In this document: one piece after another, positions 9,253-19,282 of the stretch
Layout: each line of letters starts with the position of its first letter
Position numbering within the stretch: position 1 is the first letter of the stretch
NCBI RefSeq assembly: GCF_963677945.1
Contig: NZ_OY782578.1
Location: 1,426,001 to 1,490,000 of the forward strand
Length of the DNA: 64,000 bases
Origin: an uncultured Bacteroides sp.
GTDB taxonomy: Bacteria; Bacteroidota; Bacteroidia; Bacteroidales; Bacteroidaceae
Direction: 5' to 3'
Program-made: the position numbers and the translations under genes
Notes under the pieces: model-generated
The model's database searches: none
What the model saw: the letters and a program-made list of their open reading frames with translations, nothing else
Told to the model about the DNA's origin: nothing

Positions 9253-12200
9253 CTATCCTTCGTTCATGTATTTACTTGGATTCATTTTATAGTGCTTTTT
9301 AAACACTTCCCTGAAATATTTGGCGTCACTGAAACCTGTCATATCTGCAACTTCTGTTATATTAAATCTTTTGCTCTTAAGCAGCTTTGCAGCATGAGTA
9401 AGCCGTATTGTTCGTATAAAGTCAGCCGGAGCCTGGTCTGTCAGAGCTTTAATTTTACTATAAAAACTAGAACGACTCATATTTAGAGCACTGCATAATA
9501 CATCTACATTAAAGTTTGAATCCGACAAATTCTTTTCTATAATATCTTTCACTTTGTCCATAAATTCGCGGTCTAGTTCTGAAGCATAGTTGATTGATTC
9601 ATCCGCATTTTTTAGTTCTAATTTAGAAAAACTATTTTTTAGCACTTCACGATTACTCAGAATGTTTATGATTGTAGCCTTTAGTATTGATATGTCAAAA
9701 GGCTTAGTAATATATTCATCTGCGCCATATTTTAGTCCTCGGATAATATTGCTCTTGTCATTGAGGGCTGTTAGCAGAATTACCGGAATATGTGAAGTGT
9801 TAATATCACTCTTTATTCTGGAGCATAACTCGTCACCATTCATGTTTGGCATCATAATGTCTGAAATAACCAGGTCGGGCTTAATATTTTGTACAATATC
9901 CCATCCAATTTGTCCGTCACTTGCCACAAAGGTATAATATATGTCGGCAAAGGTATGCTGCAAATAATTTCTCATATCGTCATTGTCTTCCACAATCAAG
10001 ATTCTTTGTGAAGGAGAATCCATGCTGTTAAGTGGTATGGATGGAGGTAAAACTTCTCCAGCCTTTGTTTTAACACTTGTGAATAAAGTATCAGAATCGG
10101 ATATTGATTCGTGATTCCATTCCAAATGATGCTTTTTAAAGTGTTTATGCCCCTGTGGAAAAGATACTCTGAATGTAGAGCCATTGTTTATTTTGCTTTT
10201 CAGACTGATGGTTCCTTTATGCAGCTGCACTAATTTTCTAACCATTAGCAATCCAATACCACTACCTGTGATCTTCGAATTTATAGCATTACTACCACGG
10301 ACAAATAACTTAAACAGTTTCTTTTGTTCATCTTCTGGTATGCCTATTCCGCTATCACTGATTTCAAATCCCCAGTAATCAGGATTACTGAAAGCTATTA
10401 CTTTAATTTTTCCGTTATTGGGTGTATATTTAATTGCATTTGATAGTAGGTTTCTAACAATAGATTCCATCTTTTCTTTATCGAACCACACATTCAAGAA
10501 ACGGAAATTACTTTCGTATGTAAGCTCTATATGTTTTGAATCAACGTAAGGCTGGAAAGTTTTAATAATCTCATCTAAGAATGTGAATATCTCATATTCA
10601 TTTACATGCATTCTTGACGAGTATATTTCTGCTTTCTCAAAATTAATCAGACTTGTTATTAGCTGATATAGAGAATTTGTATTTCTTACAGCTGTGTCTA
10701 GTTTAATCTTTCCTTCTGATGATAGTTCTTCTTTTTCAGCCAGATCATCTAGTGGGGCTTTTATTAAAGAAAGAGGTGTACGGATATCATGTGCTGTGTT
10801 AATAAAGAAACGAATCTTGTCAGTAGATGCCTTTTGTTCCTTATTCGTATTGTAATGTTGCATAAAATCCCATACAATAACACCCAGAATGATTATGTAC
10901 AATAATATAGCCCATATTGTTCTCCAAAATGGAGGATGAATTACTATCTCAATACTTTTTTCATCTATTACATGCAAGTTATCTTCTGAAATAGACCTTA
11001 CGCGAAGTTTATATTTCCCGGAGCTAAGATTCGTGTAACGAATTACATTGTCATAAGTAGGTTTACTCCATTTATCATAAAATCCTTCCAAATTCCATGA
11101 GTACAGAATATTAGAAGGGTAATCGTAATTAATTGAGGCTAAGAAAATTGAAAAGATGTTTTGGTCATATTTTAAATCTATTATTTTTGCTTCATCAATA
11201 TTTTGTTTTAAAGGAGAATTAGGGTCATTGACGGATACTGTTTTATAGAAAATAGTGAAGTTACTGAATACTAGCTTTGAAGAATAATTCTGAGGTAGTT
11301 TGGTTGTTTCATCAAATTCTATTGCTCCTTCAGAACTGCCAAAAACAAAGGTTCCGTTTTGTCTATATGTACCCGATGTTGGATTAAAATGCTTTAAAAC
11401 CAATCCTTGTCCTTTTGTCCAGTTCTTGAAGTATCTTTTTGAAATATTAAATCGTACCAGGCTGTTTTCGGTACTTATAAATAAAGTGCCTTTTTGGTTG
11501 GATAATATTGTATAAACATTATCCGACATAAGTGTGTTGTTTTCTCTATTATAACTGATAAAAGAATTGGTCTTGCTGTTGTATACTAACATTCCGGAAT
11601 CACAGGTACCAATATATAACAAGCCGTTTTTTTCTTGATGAAGAGTATATATATATGCTTTTTTAGGTAACTCTATGCGTTTGAATTTACCATTTTTTTT
11701 GTTTAGCAGGATTAACCAGTTAGAACATCCCACCCATATATCATTAGTATCTTTTTCTAAAACTATATTTACTGAATTTATTGCGGGATATTTGCGAATC
11801 TTTTTATTCTTTAAATCAATGCACTTCAGGTTATAATAACCACCTAACCAAATACATCCATTACTATCTTTTATAATAGAATTAATATGCTTGTCTGGCT
11901 GAAAATCTTTACCTCCATACTTTGAAGGAGAGAATGTACTTACTTTCAGACTATGTTTATTAATAATATAAACGTCTGAAGTATATCCTCCGGCCCATAT
12001 AATCCCGGGAGATATTTCGCAAAGAGTAGTATAAACATGATTTTTGTTTAGTGAACGGTTATCTGAATTATTAAGTATATGTGCCCATTTACTTGTCTTG
12101 GAATAGTAAATACTAATCCCGTTGTTGGTTGCGAACCATAAATCACCATCTTTATCTTCAATGATAGAATTCACCTGGTCGTTAGCCAGAGAATTCTTAT

Positions 12201-13209
12201 TTCCAATTGCATGTTTAAACCATTGATATTTAGGGAATCGGTTGTATCGGACGGTTATTCCTATAGGGTAGTTTGCCAACCAGATACGTTGTTCATTATC
12301 AACATATATATCATTTATAGTGTTGCCGTTCATAGTGTTGGGCTTACTGTAATCTGCTACAATATAAGGAGATGAAAGGTAATTATCCGTATTCATTTTA
12401 TGAACACCAGCTCCATCTGTAGCAATCAGAATCTCATTTTCATTCAGTTCCTTTATACAGTTAATACTGATATCATTAAGATCGGTTTGAACTAATTTCA
12501 AAGTTTGTTTGCTGTTATCGAATACATATATTCCTTTTTTGAAACTTCCGATGAATAACTTTCTTTTTTCTTTTTGATAATATAGCTTGTTTACCTGAAT
12601 AGATAAGCTATCTATTTTTTTATGTCGTACCTTTAATAAACTATTATTTATTAATTTAGCTTCATATATTCCTTTATCAGTCCCTATATAATAAGTGTTG
12701 CCGTTTATTTGCACTATATCATTAATAGTGTATTTATTGGTATTTATCAGCGGGATCAGTCTTTTAGTATCTATATTAAATAAATATTGATTGTGTGCGG
12801 TACATAACCAGATGTTATTATTATCATCAATATATGTATAACTTATTAAGTCTTTCTTTTTTAATTGTAAAACTAGCTGAAAATAGTCTTTATCAAAATT
12901 GTATTTAAAGATCAGTCCGTTTTTTGTTACTTCCCAAAGAACTCTTTCTTTGTCCATAACAAGATTGTTCATTTCGGTAAAAGAGTTAATTCTTTCGTTT
13001 CCGGCTATCAGATTGTAATGTTTGAAGAATGTTCCGTCATATCTATCTATACCTTCCTGCGTTACAAACCACATGTACCCTTTTTTATCTTTATTGATAC
13101 TGTATACACGCCTGTTGCTTAGCCCATCTTCCACACCAATATATTTATATGTTTGAGCAAAACATAAGGTACTAATGTAAAAGAATAATATAAGGAATGT
13201 GTTTCTCAT
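9253..13209 (-). CDS. hybrid two-component system sensor/regulator (orphan)
   Basis: This 1318-residue single-protein two-component system combines a periplasmic sensor with a DNA-binding output. Order: signal peptide (MRNTFLILFFYISTLCFA); seven-bladed-propeller repeats over about 20-690 (VEDGLSNRRVYSI, NNIWLCTAHN, DGDLWFATNNGIS); a Y_Y_Y domain near 700-760; one membrane helix near 770; HisKA with H-box AHDIRTPLSLIKAP near 806; an HATPase with NLLSNAIKYTPNNG and SDSGIGIPEDE; a receiver near 1066-1180 with phospho-acceptor Asp in LVISDIMMPN; and an AraC-type helix-turn-helix at the end. Such proteins usually bind an oligosaccharide and switch on a neighbouring PUL. No Sus genes adjoin this one; its nearest neighbours are a convergent GHL10 gene and purL. 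Confidence 0.93.
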   Translation of the reverse strand: MRNTFLILFFYISTLCFAQTYKYIGVEDGLSNRRVYSINKDKKGYMWFVTQEGIDRYDGTFFKHYNLIAGNERINSFTEMNNLVMDKERVLWEVTKNGLIFKYNFDKDYFQLVLQLKKKDLISYTYIDDNNNIWLCTAHNQYLFNIDTKRLIPLINTNKYTINDIVQINGNTYYIGTDKGIYEAKLINNSLLKVRHKKIDSLSIQVNKLYYQKEKRKLFIGSFKKGIYVFDNSKQTLKLVQTDLNDISINCIKELNENEILIATDGAGVHKMNTDNYLSSPYIVADYSKPNTMNGNTINDIYVDNEQRIWLANYPIGITVRYNRFPKYQWFKHAIGNKNSLANDQVNSIIEDKDGDLWFATNNGISIYYSKTSKWAHILNNSDNRSLNKNHVYTTLCEISPGIIWAGGYTSDVYIINKHSLKVSTFSPSKYGGKDFQPDKHINSIIKDSNGCIWLGGYYNLKCIDLKNKKIRKYPAINSVNIVLEKDTNDIWVGCSNWLILLNKKNGKFKRIELPKKAYIYTLHQEKNGLLYIGTCDSGMLVYNSKTNSFISYNRENNTLMSDNVYTILSNQKGTLFISTENSLVRFNISKRYFKNWTKGQGLVLKHFNPTSGTYRQNGTFVFGSSEGAIEFDETTKLPQNYSSKLVFSNFTIFYKTVSVNDPNSPLKQNIDEAKIIDLKYDQNIFSIFLASINYDYPSNILYSWNLEGFYDKWSKPTYDNVIRYTNLSSGKYKLRVRSISEDNLHVIDEKSIEIVIHPPFWRTIWAILLYIIILGVIVWDFMQHYNTNKEQKASTDKIRFFINTAHDIRTPLSLIKAPLDDLAEKEELSSEGKIKLDTAVRNTNSLYQLITSLINFEKAEIYSSRMHVNEYEIFTFLDEIIKTFQPYVDSKHIELTYESNFRFLNVWFDKEKMESIVRNLLSNAIKYTPNNGKIKVIAFSNPDYWGFEISDSGIGIPEDEQKKLFKLFVRGSNAINSKITGSGIGLLMVRKLVQLHKGTISLKSKINNGSTFRVSFPQGHKHFKKHHLEWNHESISDSDTLFTSVKTKAGEVLPPSIPLNSMDSPSQRILIVEDNDDMRNYLQHTFADIYYTFVASDGQIGWDIVQNIKPDLVISDIMMPNMNGDELCSRIKSDINTSHIPVILLTALNDKSNIIRGLKYGADEYITKPFDISILKATIINILSNREVLKNSFSKLELKNADESINYASELDREFMDKVKDIIEKNLSDSNFNVDVLCSALNMSRSSFYSKIKALTDQAPADFIRTIRLTHAAKLLKSKRFNITEVADMTGFSDAKYFREVFKKHYKMNPSKYMNEG

Positions 13210-13422
13210 TAGTGGAGGGTCTTTTACTGCGTAGTTTACAAAAATCGAAAAAATAGTTAATATTTCAAAGGCTTATATATAATATTTGTAAAAATATTTA
13301 AGAAGTGAGAGGGTTGTTGATTTATAAATTGAGAAATAAAGGTTATTATTTTGAAAATCAATAAGTTATATGTTTATCTTTTGTCGTATACTTTGATTTT
13401 AGTTGAATTGTTTGAATGTAAA

Positions 13423-13455
13423 AAAAGGGCGAAGATTTAAAATCTTCGCCCTTTT
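13423..13455 (-). terminator. terminator of purL
   Basis: A perfect 15-bp stem, AAAAGGGCGAAGATT (13423-13437) against its complement (13441-13455), with a TAA loop. It lies 17 bases past the purL stop codon. On the minus strand the stem ends in a T-run. Confidence 0.85.
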
Positions 13456-13472
13456 CTGAAAGTATATAGCTT

Positions 13473-16400
13473 TTATTTGTGTTCTTCAACCCATTTACGC
13501 GCATTAACAAATGCTTCCATCCATGGAGTTATCTGATCGCTATTTATTCTGTCAGCCGGATAATATGCATTCTGCCAAGGGAAAATTGCACGTTCCAGGT
13601 GAGGCATCATAGCTAAGTGGCGTCCGTCTTCTGAAGCTAGAGCTGCTACGCTGTAATCAGAACCATTTGGATTACCCGGATACTCGTCATAAGAGTATGT
13701 TGCTACTACATTGTATTTATCTTCTTCATAAGGCAATGAGAACTTACCTTCACCATGAGCTACCCAAATACCAAGTTTTGATCCGCTTAATGAACTAAAC
13801 ATTACGCTGCGATTGGTTGGAATAGTAACTCCGACAAAGCATGACTCGAACTTATGAGAGCTATTATGCAGCATCTTTGCTTTTTTCTCATGTTCCGGAT
13901 TGATTAAGCCAAGTTCAATCATTAACTGGCAACCATTACAGATACCAAGACTTAATGTGTCTTTACGAGCGAAGAACTTATCAAGAGCTGCTTTTGCTTT
14001 TTCGTTGAACAAGAATCCTCCGGCCCATCCCTTCGCAGAACCAAGTACGTCTGAGTTTGAGAAACCACCGCAACATACAATCATATTAATATCTTCCAAT
14101 GTTTCGCGGCCACTGATAAGGTCGGTCATGGTTACATCCTTCACATCAAATCCTGCAAGATATAATGAGTAAGCCATTTCACGCTCACCGTTGGTTCCTT
14201 TTTCACGGATGATAGCTGCCTTTATTCCACTAGGAGTGCGGCGATCAGGTGAGATACCATATTGAGAAAGTTTGCCTTTGAATTCTTTATTGAATGCAAA
14301 CTCTATTGGTTGCATCTTGTAGTTCTCGAAACGAGCTTTAGCACAACCGTTCATGGATTGTTTTCTGTCGAGCAAGTATGAAGAAGAGTACCATACATCG
14401 CGCATATAATCAATACCAAACTGGTAAGTAGCATCATCTTTCGAAACAAGGATATGACGTTCGTCGGTTGGTTTGGCAATCATGATAAAGCCTACACCTG
14501 CATCTTCAAGAATCTTTTCTACTTCTGCTTTGTGTTTTATCTGAATAACGATACCCGGATTTTCTGCAAACAAGATCTTAACCAAGTCTGTTTCTTTCAT
14601 CTTATCCAGATTAACTTCAAGACCACCTTCCATATTTGCGAAGCACATTTCAAGTAAAGTAGTAATTAAACCACCGGCAGAGATATCGTGTCCGGCCATG
14701 ATTAATCCTTTGTTCACTAATTCCTGAACTGCCAGGAATGCATCACGGAAGTATTCTACATCTTGTACGCATGGCACATCGTCGCCCACTTTATTAAGTG
14801 ATTGAGCAAATGCCGAACCTCCAAGTTTCAAAGCATCGAAACTGAAGTCTATATGGTATAAATAACTTTTCGGATCGTTAACCAATACTGGAGAAACCAC
14901 TTTCTTGATGTCAGAAACCTCGGCTCCGGCAGAAACGATAACTGTTCCAGGAGAAACAACTTTACTTCCGTCTGGGTATTTCTGAGTCATTGACAAGGAG
15001 TCCTTACCTGTTGGTACGTTAATTTGCAGGCCACAACAGAAATCAGACAATGCTTTTACTGCAGTGTAAAGACGTGCATCTTCACCCTCCATAGAGCGGC
15101 AAGGCCACATCCAGTTGGCAGATAAAGAAATACTATCCATACCATCTACAAGAGGAGCCCACACAAGATTGGTAAGAGCTTCGGATACAGCAAGAACGGA
15201 ACCGGCAGCAGGATCGGCTAAAGCAGCCTGAGGTGCATGACCAATTGAAGTTGCGATACCTTTTTCTCCTCTATAATCAAGAGCTACAACTCCACAGTCG
15301 CTTAGTGGCAATTGAATTTCACCCTGGCATTGCTGACGTGCAACCTTACCAGTTACAGAACGGTCAACCTTGTTAGTCAACCAGTCCTTACATGCTACAG
15401 CTTCAAGCTGAAGAACGCGGGTAAGATATTCATCAAGATTATCTACGTTGTAAGCTGCATTCTCGTAATGAGTATCAACAGTCTTATCTATCATATAAGT
15501 CTTAGGGGAACTTCCGAACATCTGATCAACTGATAAGTCGAATGGACGAACACCGTCAGCCTGTTCAAATGCGAAGCGACCGTCGCCGGTGGTTTCACCT
15601 ACAACATACATTGGGGCACGTTCACGTTCGGCAATCTTACGAACATGTTCGATAGCTTCTTCCTTTATTAATAATCCCATACGTTCCTGAGACTCATTTG
15701 CAATAATTTCTTTTGCAGATAAAGTCTTGTCGCCGATAGGAAGTTTATCCATGTGAATTACTCCACCGTTTTCTTCAACTAATTCTGAAAGACAGTTTAC
15801 GTGTCCGGCAGAACCGTGGTCGTGGATTGATACAATAGGGTTTTCATCTTCTTCGCAAAGTGCACGAACCACGTTGTTGGCACGTTTCTGCATTTCCGCA
15901 TTTGCACGTTGAACTGCGTTAAGTTCGATTCCGCTTGAGTAACGTCCTGTATCTACAGAAGAAACAGAACCACCACCAAGACCAATGCGGTAGTTGTCAC
16001 CACCAAGAACAATCACTTTATTACCAGTTTCAGGTTTACCTTTCAGGCAATCGCGTTTTGTTCCATAGCCTACACCACCGGCAAGCATAATAACTTTGTC
16101 ATATCCGTAACGAACATTGTTTTCTTCGTGCTCGAAAGTAAGTACAGATCCACAGATAAGTGGCTGACCAAACTTGTTTCCAAAGTCGGATGCACCGTTT
16201 GAAGCTTTAATAAGAATCTGTTCAGGAGTTTGGTATAACCATTCGCGAACCGGAAGAAGTTCTTCCCATTCACGTCCTTCCTCGGTACGAGGGTAAGAAG
16301 TCATATATACAGCAGTTCCTGCAATAGGTAAAGAACCTTTTCCTCCCCCCATACGGTCGCGAATTTCACCACCAGTTCCGGTAGAAGCACCGTTGAAAGG

Positions 16401-17168
16401 TTCAACAGTAGTTGGGAAGTTATGAGTTTCAGCCTTTAGAGAAATGACTGTTTTAATATCTTTAATCTGGAAATAATCAGAAGTTGAATGATCTGCCGGA
16501 GCGAATTGCTCAACAACCGGACCTTCGGCAAAGGCTACATTGTCTTTATATGCAGAAATAATCTTGTTTGGATTTTCCGCAGTAGTCTTTTTAATCATCT
16601 GGAAAAGTGAAGATTCCATCTCTTTACCGTCGATAACGAACGTTCCACCAAAGATTTTGTGACGGCAGTGCTCTGAGTTAATCTGTGCAAAACCGAAAAC
16701 TTCAGAATCCGTAAGCTTACGTCCCATGGATTTCTCCATGTTGATAAGGTAATCCATTTCTTCCTGAGAAAGAGCCAGACCTTCTTTTTCATTGTAAGCA
16801 GCTAAATCATCAATGTAAATAATAGCTTCAGGCTCACGATTGGTTGTAAATACATTCTGATTCAAACCTTTGTACATGCGTTGCAGCATTGGATCCCGGT
16901 CTGCGTTTTCATCTTCTACAGGGAAGTATTCTTCAATCCGGAGAATACCTTCAATACCCATGTTCTGAGTAATTTCTACGGCATTTGTGCTCCAAGGAGT
17001 AATCATTTCCTTACGAGGGCCAACAAAATAACCTTGTAACTGGTCTTCGCTTTCCACATTTGCTTCACCTAAAAGCCAACTGAGTTTTTTGATATCCTCA
17101 GAAGAGAATTCATGGTCGGCTTCTACGGCCACCACGCTCTGAGAAGGGGTTCTGAAAAAAAGAATCAT
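13473..17168 (-). CDS. purL: phosphoribosylformylglycinamidine synthase
   Basis: The enzyme converts FGAR, glutamine and ATP to FGAM in step four of purine synthesis. This is the large single-chain form (1231 residues), with synthetase and glutaminase fused, unlike the three-part PurL/Q/S of Gram-positives. Visible parts are an N-terminal PurS-like domain, the linker with FAQINSEHCRHKIFGG near 160, AETHNFPTTVEPFNGAS near 245 and the ATP/glycine-rich loop GGEIRDRMGGGKGSL. Further on are a second AIR-synthase-like half (VPTGKDSLSMTQKYPDGSK) and a class I glutaminase with nucleophile Cys in LGICNGCQLM near 1076 and catalytic His-Glu in MMPHLERAIFPW near 1190. It has its own promoter and terminator, so it is transcribed alone. 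Confidence 0.97.
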   Translation of the reverse strand: MILFFRTPSQSVVAVEADHEFSSEDIKKLSWLLGEANVESEDQLQGYFVGPRKEMITPWSTNAVEITQNMGIEGILRIEEYFPVEDENADRDPMLQRMYKGLNQNVFTTNREPEAIIYIDDLAAYNEKEGLALSQEEMDYLINMEKSMGRKLTDSEVFGFAQINSEHCRHKIFGGTFVIDGKEMESSLFQMIKKTTAENPNKIISAYKDNVAFAEGPVVEQFAPADHSTSDYFQIKDIKTVISLKAETHNFPTTVEPFNGASTGTGGEIRDRMGGGKGSLPIAGTAVYMTSYPRTEEGREWEELLPVREWLYQTPEQILIKASNGASDFGNKFGQPLICGSVLTFEHEENNVRYGYDKVIMLAGGVGYGTKRDCLKGKPETGNKVIVLGGDNYRIGLGGGSVSSVDTGRYSSGIELNAVQRANAEMQKRANNVVRALCEEDENPIVSIHDHGSAGHVNCLSELVEENGGVIHMDKLPIGDKTLSAKEIIANESQERMGLLIKEEAIEHVRKIAERERAPMYVVGETTGDGRFAFEQADGVRPFDLSVDQMFGSSPKTYMIDKTVDTHYENAAYNVDNLDEYLTRVLQLEAVACKDWLTNKVDRSVTGKVARQQCQGEIQLPLSDCGVVALDYRGEKGIATSIGHAPQAALADPAAGSVLAVSEALTNLVWAPLVDGMDSISLSANWMWPCRSMEGEDARLYTAVKALSDFCCGLQINVPTGKDSLSMTQKYPDGSKVVSPGTVIVSAGAEVSDIKKVVSPVLVNDPKSYLYHIDFSFDALKLGGSAFAQSLNKVGDDVPCVQDVEYFRDAFLAVQELVNKGLIMAGHDISAGGLITTLLEMCFANMEGGLEVNLDKMKETDLVKILFAENPGIVIQIKHKAEVEKILEDAGVGFIMIAKPTDERHILVSKDDATYQFGIDYMRDVWYSSSYLLDRKQSMNGCAKARFENYKMQPIEFAFNKEFKGKLSQYGISPDRRTPSGIKAAIIREKGTNGEREMAYSLYLAGFDVKDVTMTDLISGRETLEDINMIVCCGGFSNSDVLGSAKGWAGGFLFNEKAKAALDKFFARKDTLSLGICNGCQLMIELGLINPEHEKKAKMLHNSSHKFESCFVGVTIPTNRSVMFSSLSGSKLGIWVAHGEGKFSLPYEEDKYNVVATYSYDEYPGNPNGSDYSVAALASEDGRHLAMMPHLERAIFPWQNAYYPADRINSDQITPWMEAFVNARKWVEEHK

Positions 17169-17227
17169 ATCACTTTAAGTATATATGGGTTATTATAATT
17201 CTGATGAATTATTTTCTATTTTGCATG

Positions 17228-17235
17228 CAAAGTTA
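17228..17235 (-). promoter_or_regulatory. -7 promoter box of purL
   Basis: CAAAGTTA reads TAACTTTG on the minus strand, matching TAnnTTTG, about 60 bases before the purL start codon. I see no convincing purine riboswitch in the short leader. Confidence 0.55.
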
Positions 17236-17312
17236 CACAAAACCCTCGGGCTGTGAAAGAAATGTGTTTATTATTTGTGAGTTATACTATTCATATAGTT
17301 ATTATTTAAATA

Positions 17313-17393
17313 TGATGTATATTAAAGTAGTATTATGATGTATATCATAGTATGTGTTTGATATATATCAAAAGGGTGCTTAGATGTATATCA
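17313..17393. repeat. four 12-bp dyads at exact 23-bp spacing (candidate operator array)
   Basis: TGATGTATATTA (17313), TGATGTATATCA (17336), TGATATATATCA (17359) and AGATGTATATCA (17382) start exactly 23 bases apart. The third copy is a perfect palindrome and the others are near-palindromes; the 11 bases between copies are not conserved. The array lies 67-147 bases upstream of the -7 box at 17460 and also within range of the divergent purL promoter. Regular dyads on one spacing suggest cooperative binding by a dimeric regulator. No such regulator adjoins it. Confidence 0.6.
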
Positions 17394-17459
17394 AAATATA
17401 AATGATTCTAATATAAATTTAAAATCTTCGGTGAATGATTTATATTTCTAAAAAAGCAT

Positions 17460-17467
17460 TATGTTTG
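17460..17467 (+). promoter_or_regulatory. -7 promoter box of the 17515 operon
   Basis: TATGTTTG matches TAnnTTTG, 48 bases before the ATG at 17515 and downstream of the four-dyad array. Confidence 0.5.
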
Positions 17468-17514
17468 TGCAAGAAAACGTTAAAGAGTCTTTTTAAGAAT
17501 TAAATTATCACATA

Positions 17515-19251
17515 ATGCCTGTAACTAAAAACTATTTGAAAGTTGTTTTCGCAAGTTCGTTGTTTTTTTCTTTTTTATCTACATCATGCATAGACAATAC
17601 TTATGATTTAAGTAAAGATATTGATTTAAAAATTCATGTAGGAGGGAATGCGCTTGCAATGCCTATTGGTAACACAGATTATATTAAACTGAGTAAAATT
17701 ATAAAAGCTGATGAGTCTGATGTTATCCATCTTACTGGAGGTGAGTATTCTTTATATAAAGAGGGAACGGTTGATCCGGTTGAAATAAAAATAAATAGCG
17801 TATCTGCAATTAGTATAAGTCCAATTACTTTGCCTTTGATTGATTTTGGAACTGCAGGATTAGCAGGAAGAACATCTACCATTGGTAGTATAGACCTTGC
17901 CGTACCTACTACTTCTTCTTCGTTCGAACTTGTACATCGTAGCATTCCTTCTGAGGTTTCTTCTATAAAGAAAGTGATATTTCCTTCTGCATCACTGGTA
18001 AAAGCTACAATAAAATATGCATTTTCAGGAGTTCCTTCCGGAGCTTTGGTAAATCTGAATAATCTGAAATTAAAGTTCCCTGATTATTTGATCTCTTCAC
18101 AGCTAAATTCAAGCAATGAATTAGTTCTGAATGAAACTACATCTTCCGAATTCTCTAAAGATATCTATATTACTTCTTTCGATTTTTCAAATGAGAGTGG
18201 TGGGGCGTCGACTATAAATAATAAGATACTGGATGTTGTTAAAAATATAACTCTTTCCGGTGGAATAGTTCTTTCAAATGTTGATTACTCTCAGTTAAAA
18301 GGAAATGTATCACTTGCTACTTCTGTTCAGATTAGTCCTGCAACAATATCCGAAATTGAAGGAATTGTAGATCCTTCCATTAGTGTAAATGCTGATCCAG
18401 TTTCTTTTGAAATTCCGGAATTTCTGGAAGATAAAGAAGTGAAAATGGATGTGGTGAATCCTATGATTAATCTCACTGTAACAAATAGTACCGATATTCC
18501 AGTAATTATCTCAGGTCTTTTGAAAGGATATAGAGATGGAACTGAGTTAAGTGAAGTTGCAGTTCAAGGAACAACTAGCAATCCTATAACCATTGATGCC
18601 AATGCTAAAACAGTTATCTGTTTATCCAGAACAGGTGTGGGTGGTCCTGTTGGCAGCAAAAACTATAAAATTGCAAATTTAAACGATTTGATAGAGAAGA
18701 TTCCTAATCATATCCGGTTTGCAATGAATGCCCGGGCCGATCAAACTACATCTCATAGAATACAGTTAGGTAAAAGCTATAGTGTAGGAATGAATTATAG
18801 TGTGGAAGTTCCGTTTAAATTTGGCTCCGGATTATCAATCGTATATAATGATTCGATTGACGGTTTTAATGATGATATCAAAGATTTGAATGTGAAGTCG
18901 TTGACTGTAACAGCTACGGTAGAAAACAATATACCATTAGCCCTGCAACTAAATGCTACTGCGGTAGGAATTAATAAAAACGCCGGAGCATTGCCGGGTG
19001 TCTCGGTAAAGATTACAGGTGATATTAAATCGTGTGCTGCAAATGGAGGAGCTCAGGAATCTCCGATAACTATTGAACTGACGGAGACAACGGATGGAGC
19101 GATTAAGAATCTGGATGGCTTGTTGCTGAAAGTAACAGCTAAATCTACAGAAACAGTGAATGGTATGCCACTGAAAGAAGATCAATACATCCGTCTGAAG
19201 AATATTAAAGCTAGAGCAGCAAGTGGAATGGATTACGATTTAAATGATTAA
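17515..19251 (+). CDS. conserved lipoprotein of unknown function
   Basis: The 578-residue protein begins with a lipoprotein signal; the hydrophobic segment ends in the lipobox LSTSC, so Cys25 is probably lipidated. The rest lacks membrane helices and is rich in Ser, Thr, Asn and Val with repeated beta-strand-like stretches (VHRSIPSEVSSIKKVIFPS, EVPFKFGSGLSIVYND). That would fit stacked beta-sandwich domains at the cell envelope. I do not recognise a named domain. It is followed after 31 bases by the DUF5723-like gene, so they probably form one transcript and may act together at the outer membrane. The dyad array at 17313-17393 is its likely control region. Confidence 0.65.
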   Translation: MPVTKNYLKVVFASSLFFSFLSTSCIDNTYDLSKDIDLKIHVGGNALAMPIGNTDYIKLSKIIKADESDVIHLTGGEYSLYKEGTVDPVEIKINSVSAISISPITLPLIDFGTAGLAGRTSTIGSIDLAVPTTSSSFELVHRSIPSEVSSIKKVIFPSASLVKATIKYAFSGVPSGALVNLNNLKLKFPDYLISSQLNSSNELVLNETTSSEFSKDIYITSFDFSNESGGASTINNKILDVVKNITLSGGIVLSNVDYSQLKGNVSLATSVQISPATISEIEGIVDPSISVNADPVSFEIPEFLEDKEVKMDVVNPMINLTVTNSTDIPVIISGLLKGYRDGTELSEVAVQGTTSNPITIDANAKTVICLSRTGVGGPVGSKNYKIANLNDLIEKIPNHIRFAMNARADQTTSHRIQLGKSYSVGMNYSVEVPFKFGSGLSIVYNDSIDGFNDDIKDLNVKSLTVTATVENNIPLALQLNATAVGINKNAGALPGVSVKITGDIKSCAANGGAQESPITIELTETTDGAIKNLDGLLLKVTAKSTETVNGMPLKEDQYIRLKNIKARAASGMDYDLND

Positions 19252-19282
19252 CTAACCTGGCACCGAAATAAAACAAATAGAT

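Noticed and set aside
17313-17393. The 23-bp repeats as a CRISPR array
   Set aside because: The conserved part is only 12 bases with 11-base spacers, far too short for repeats and spacers, and no cas genes are present.
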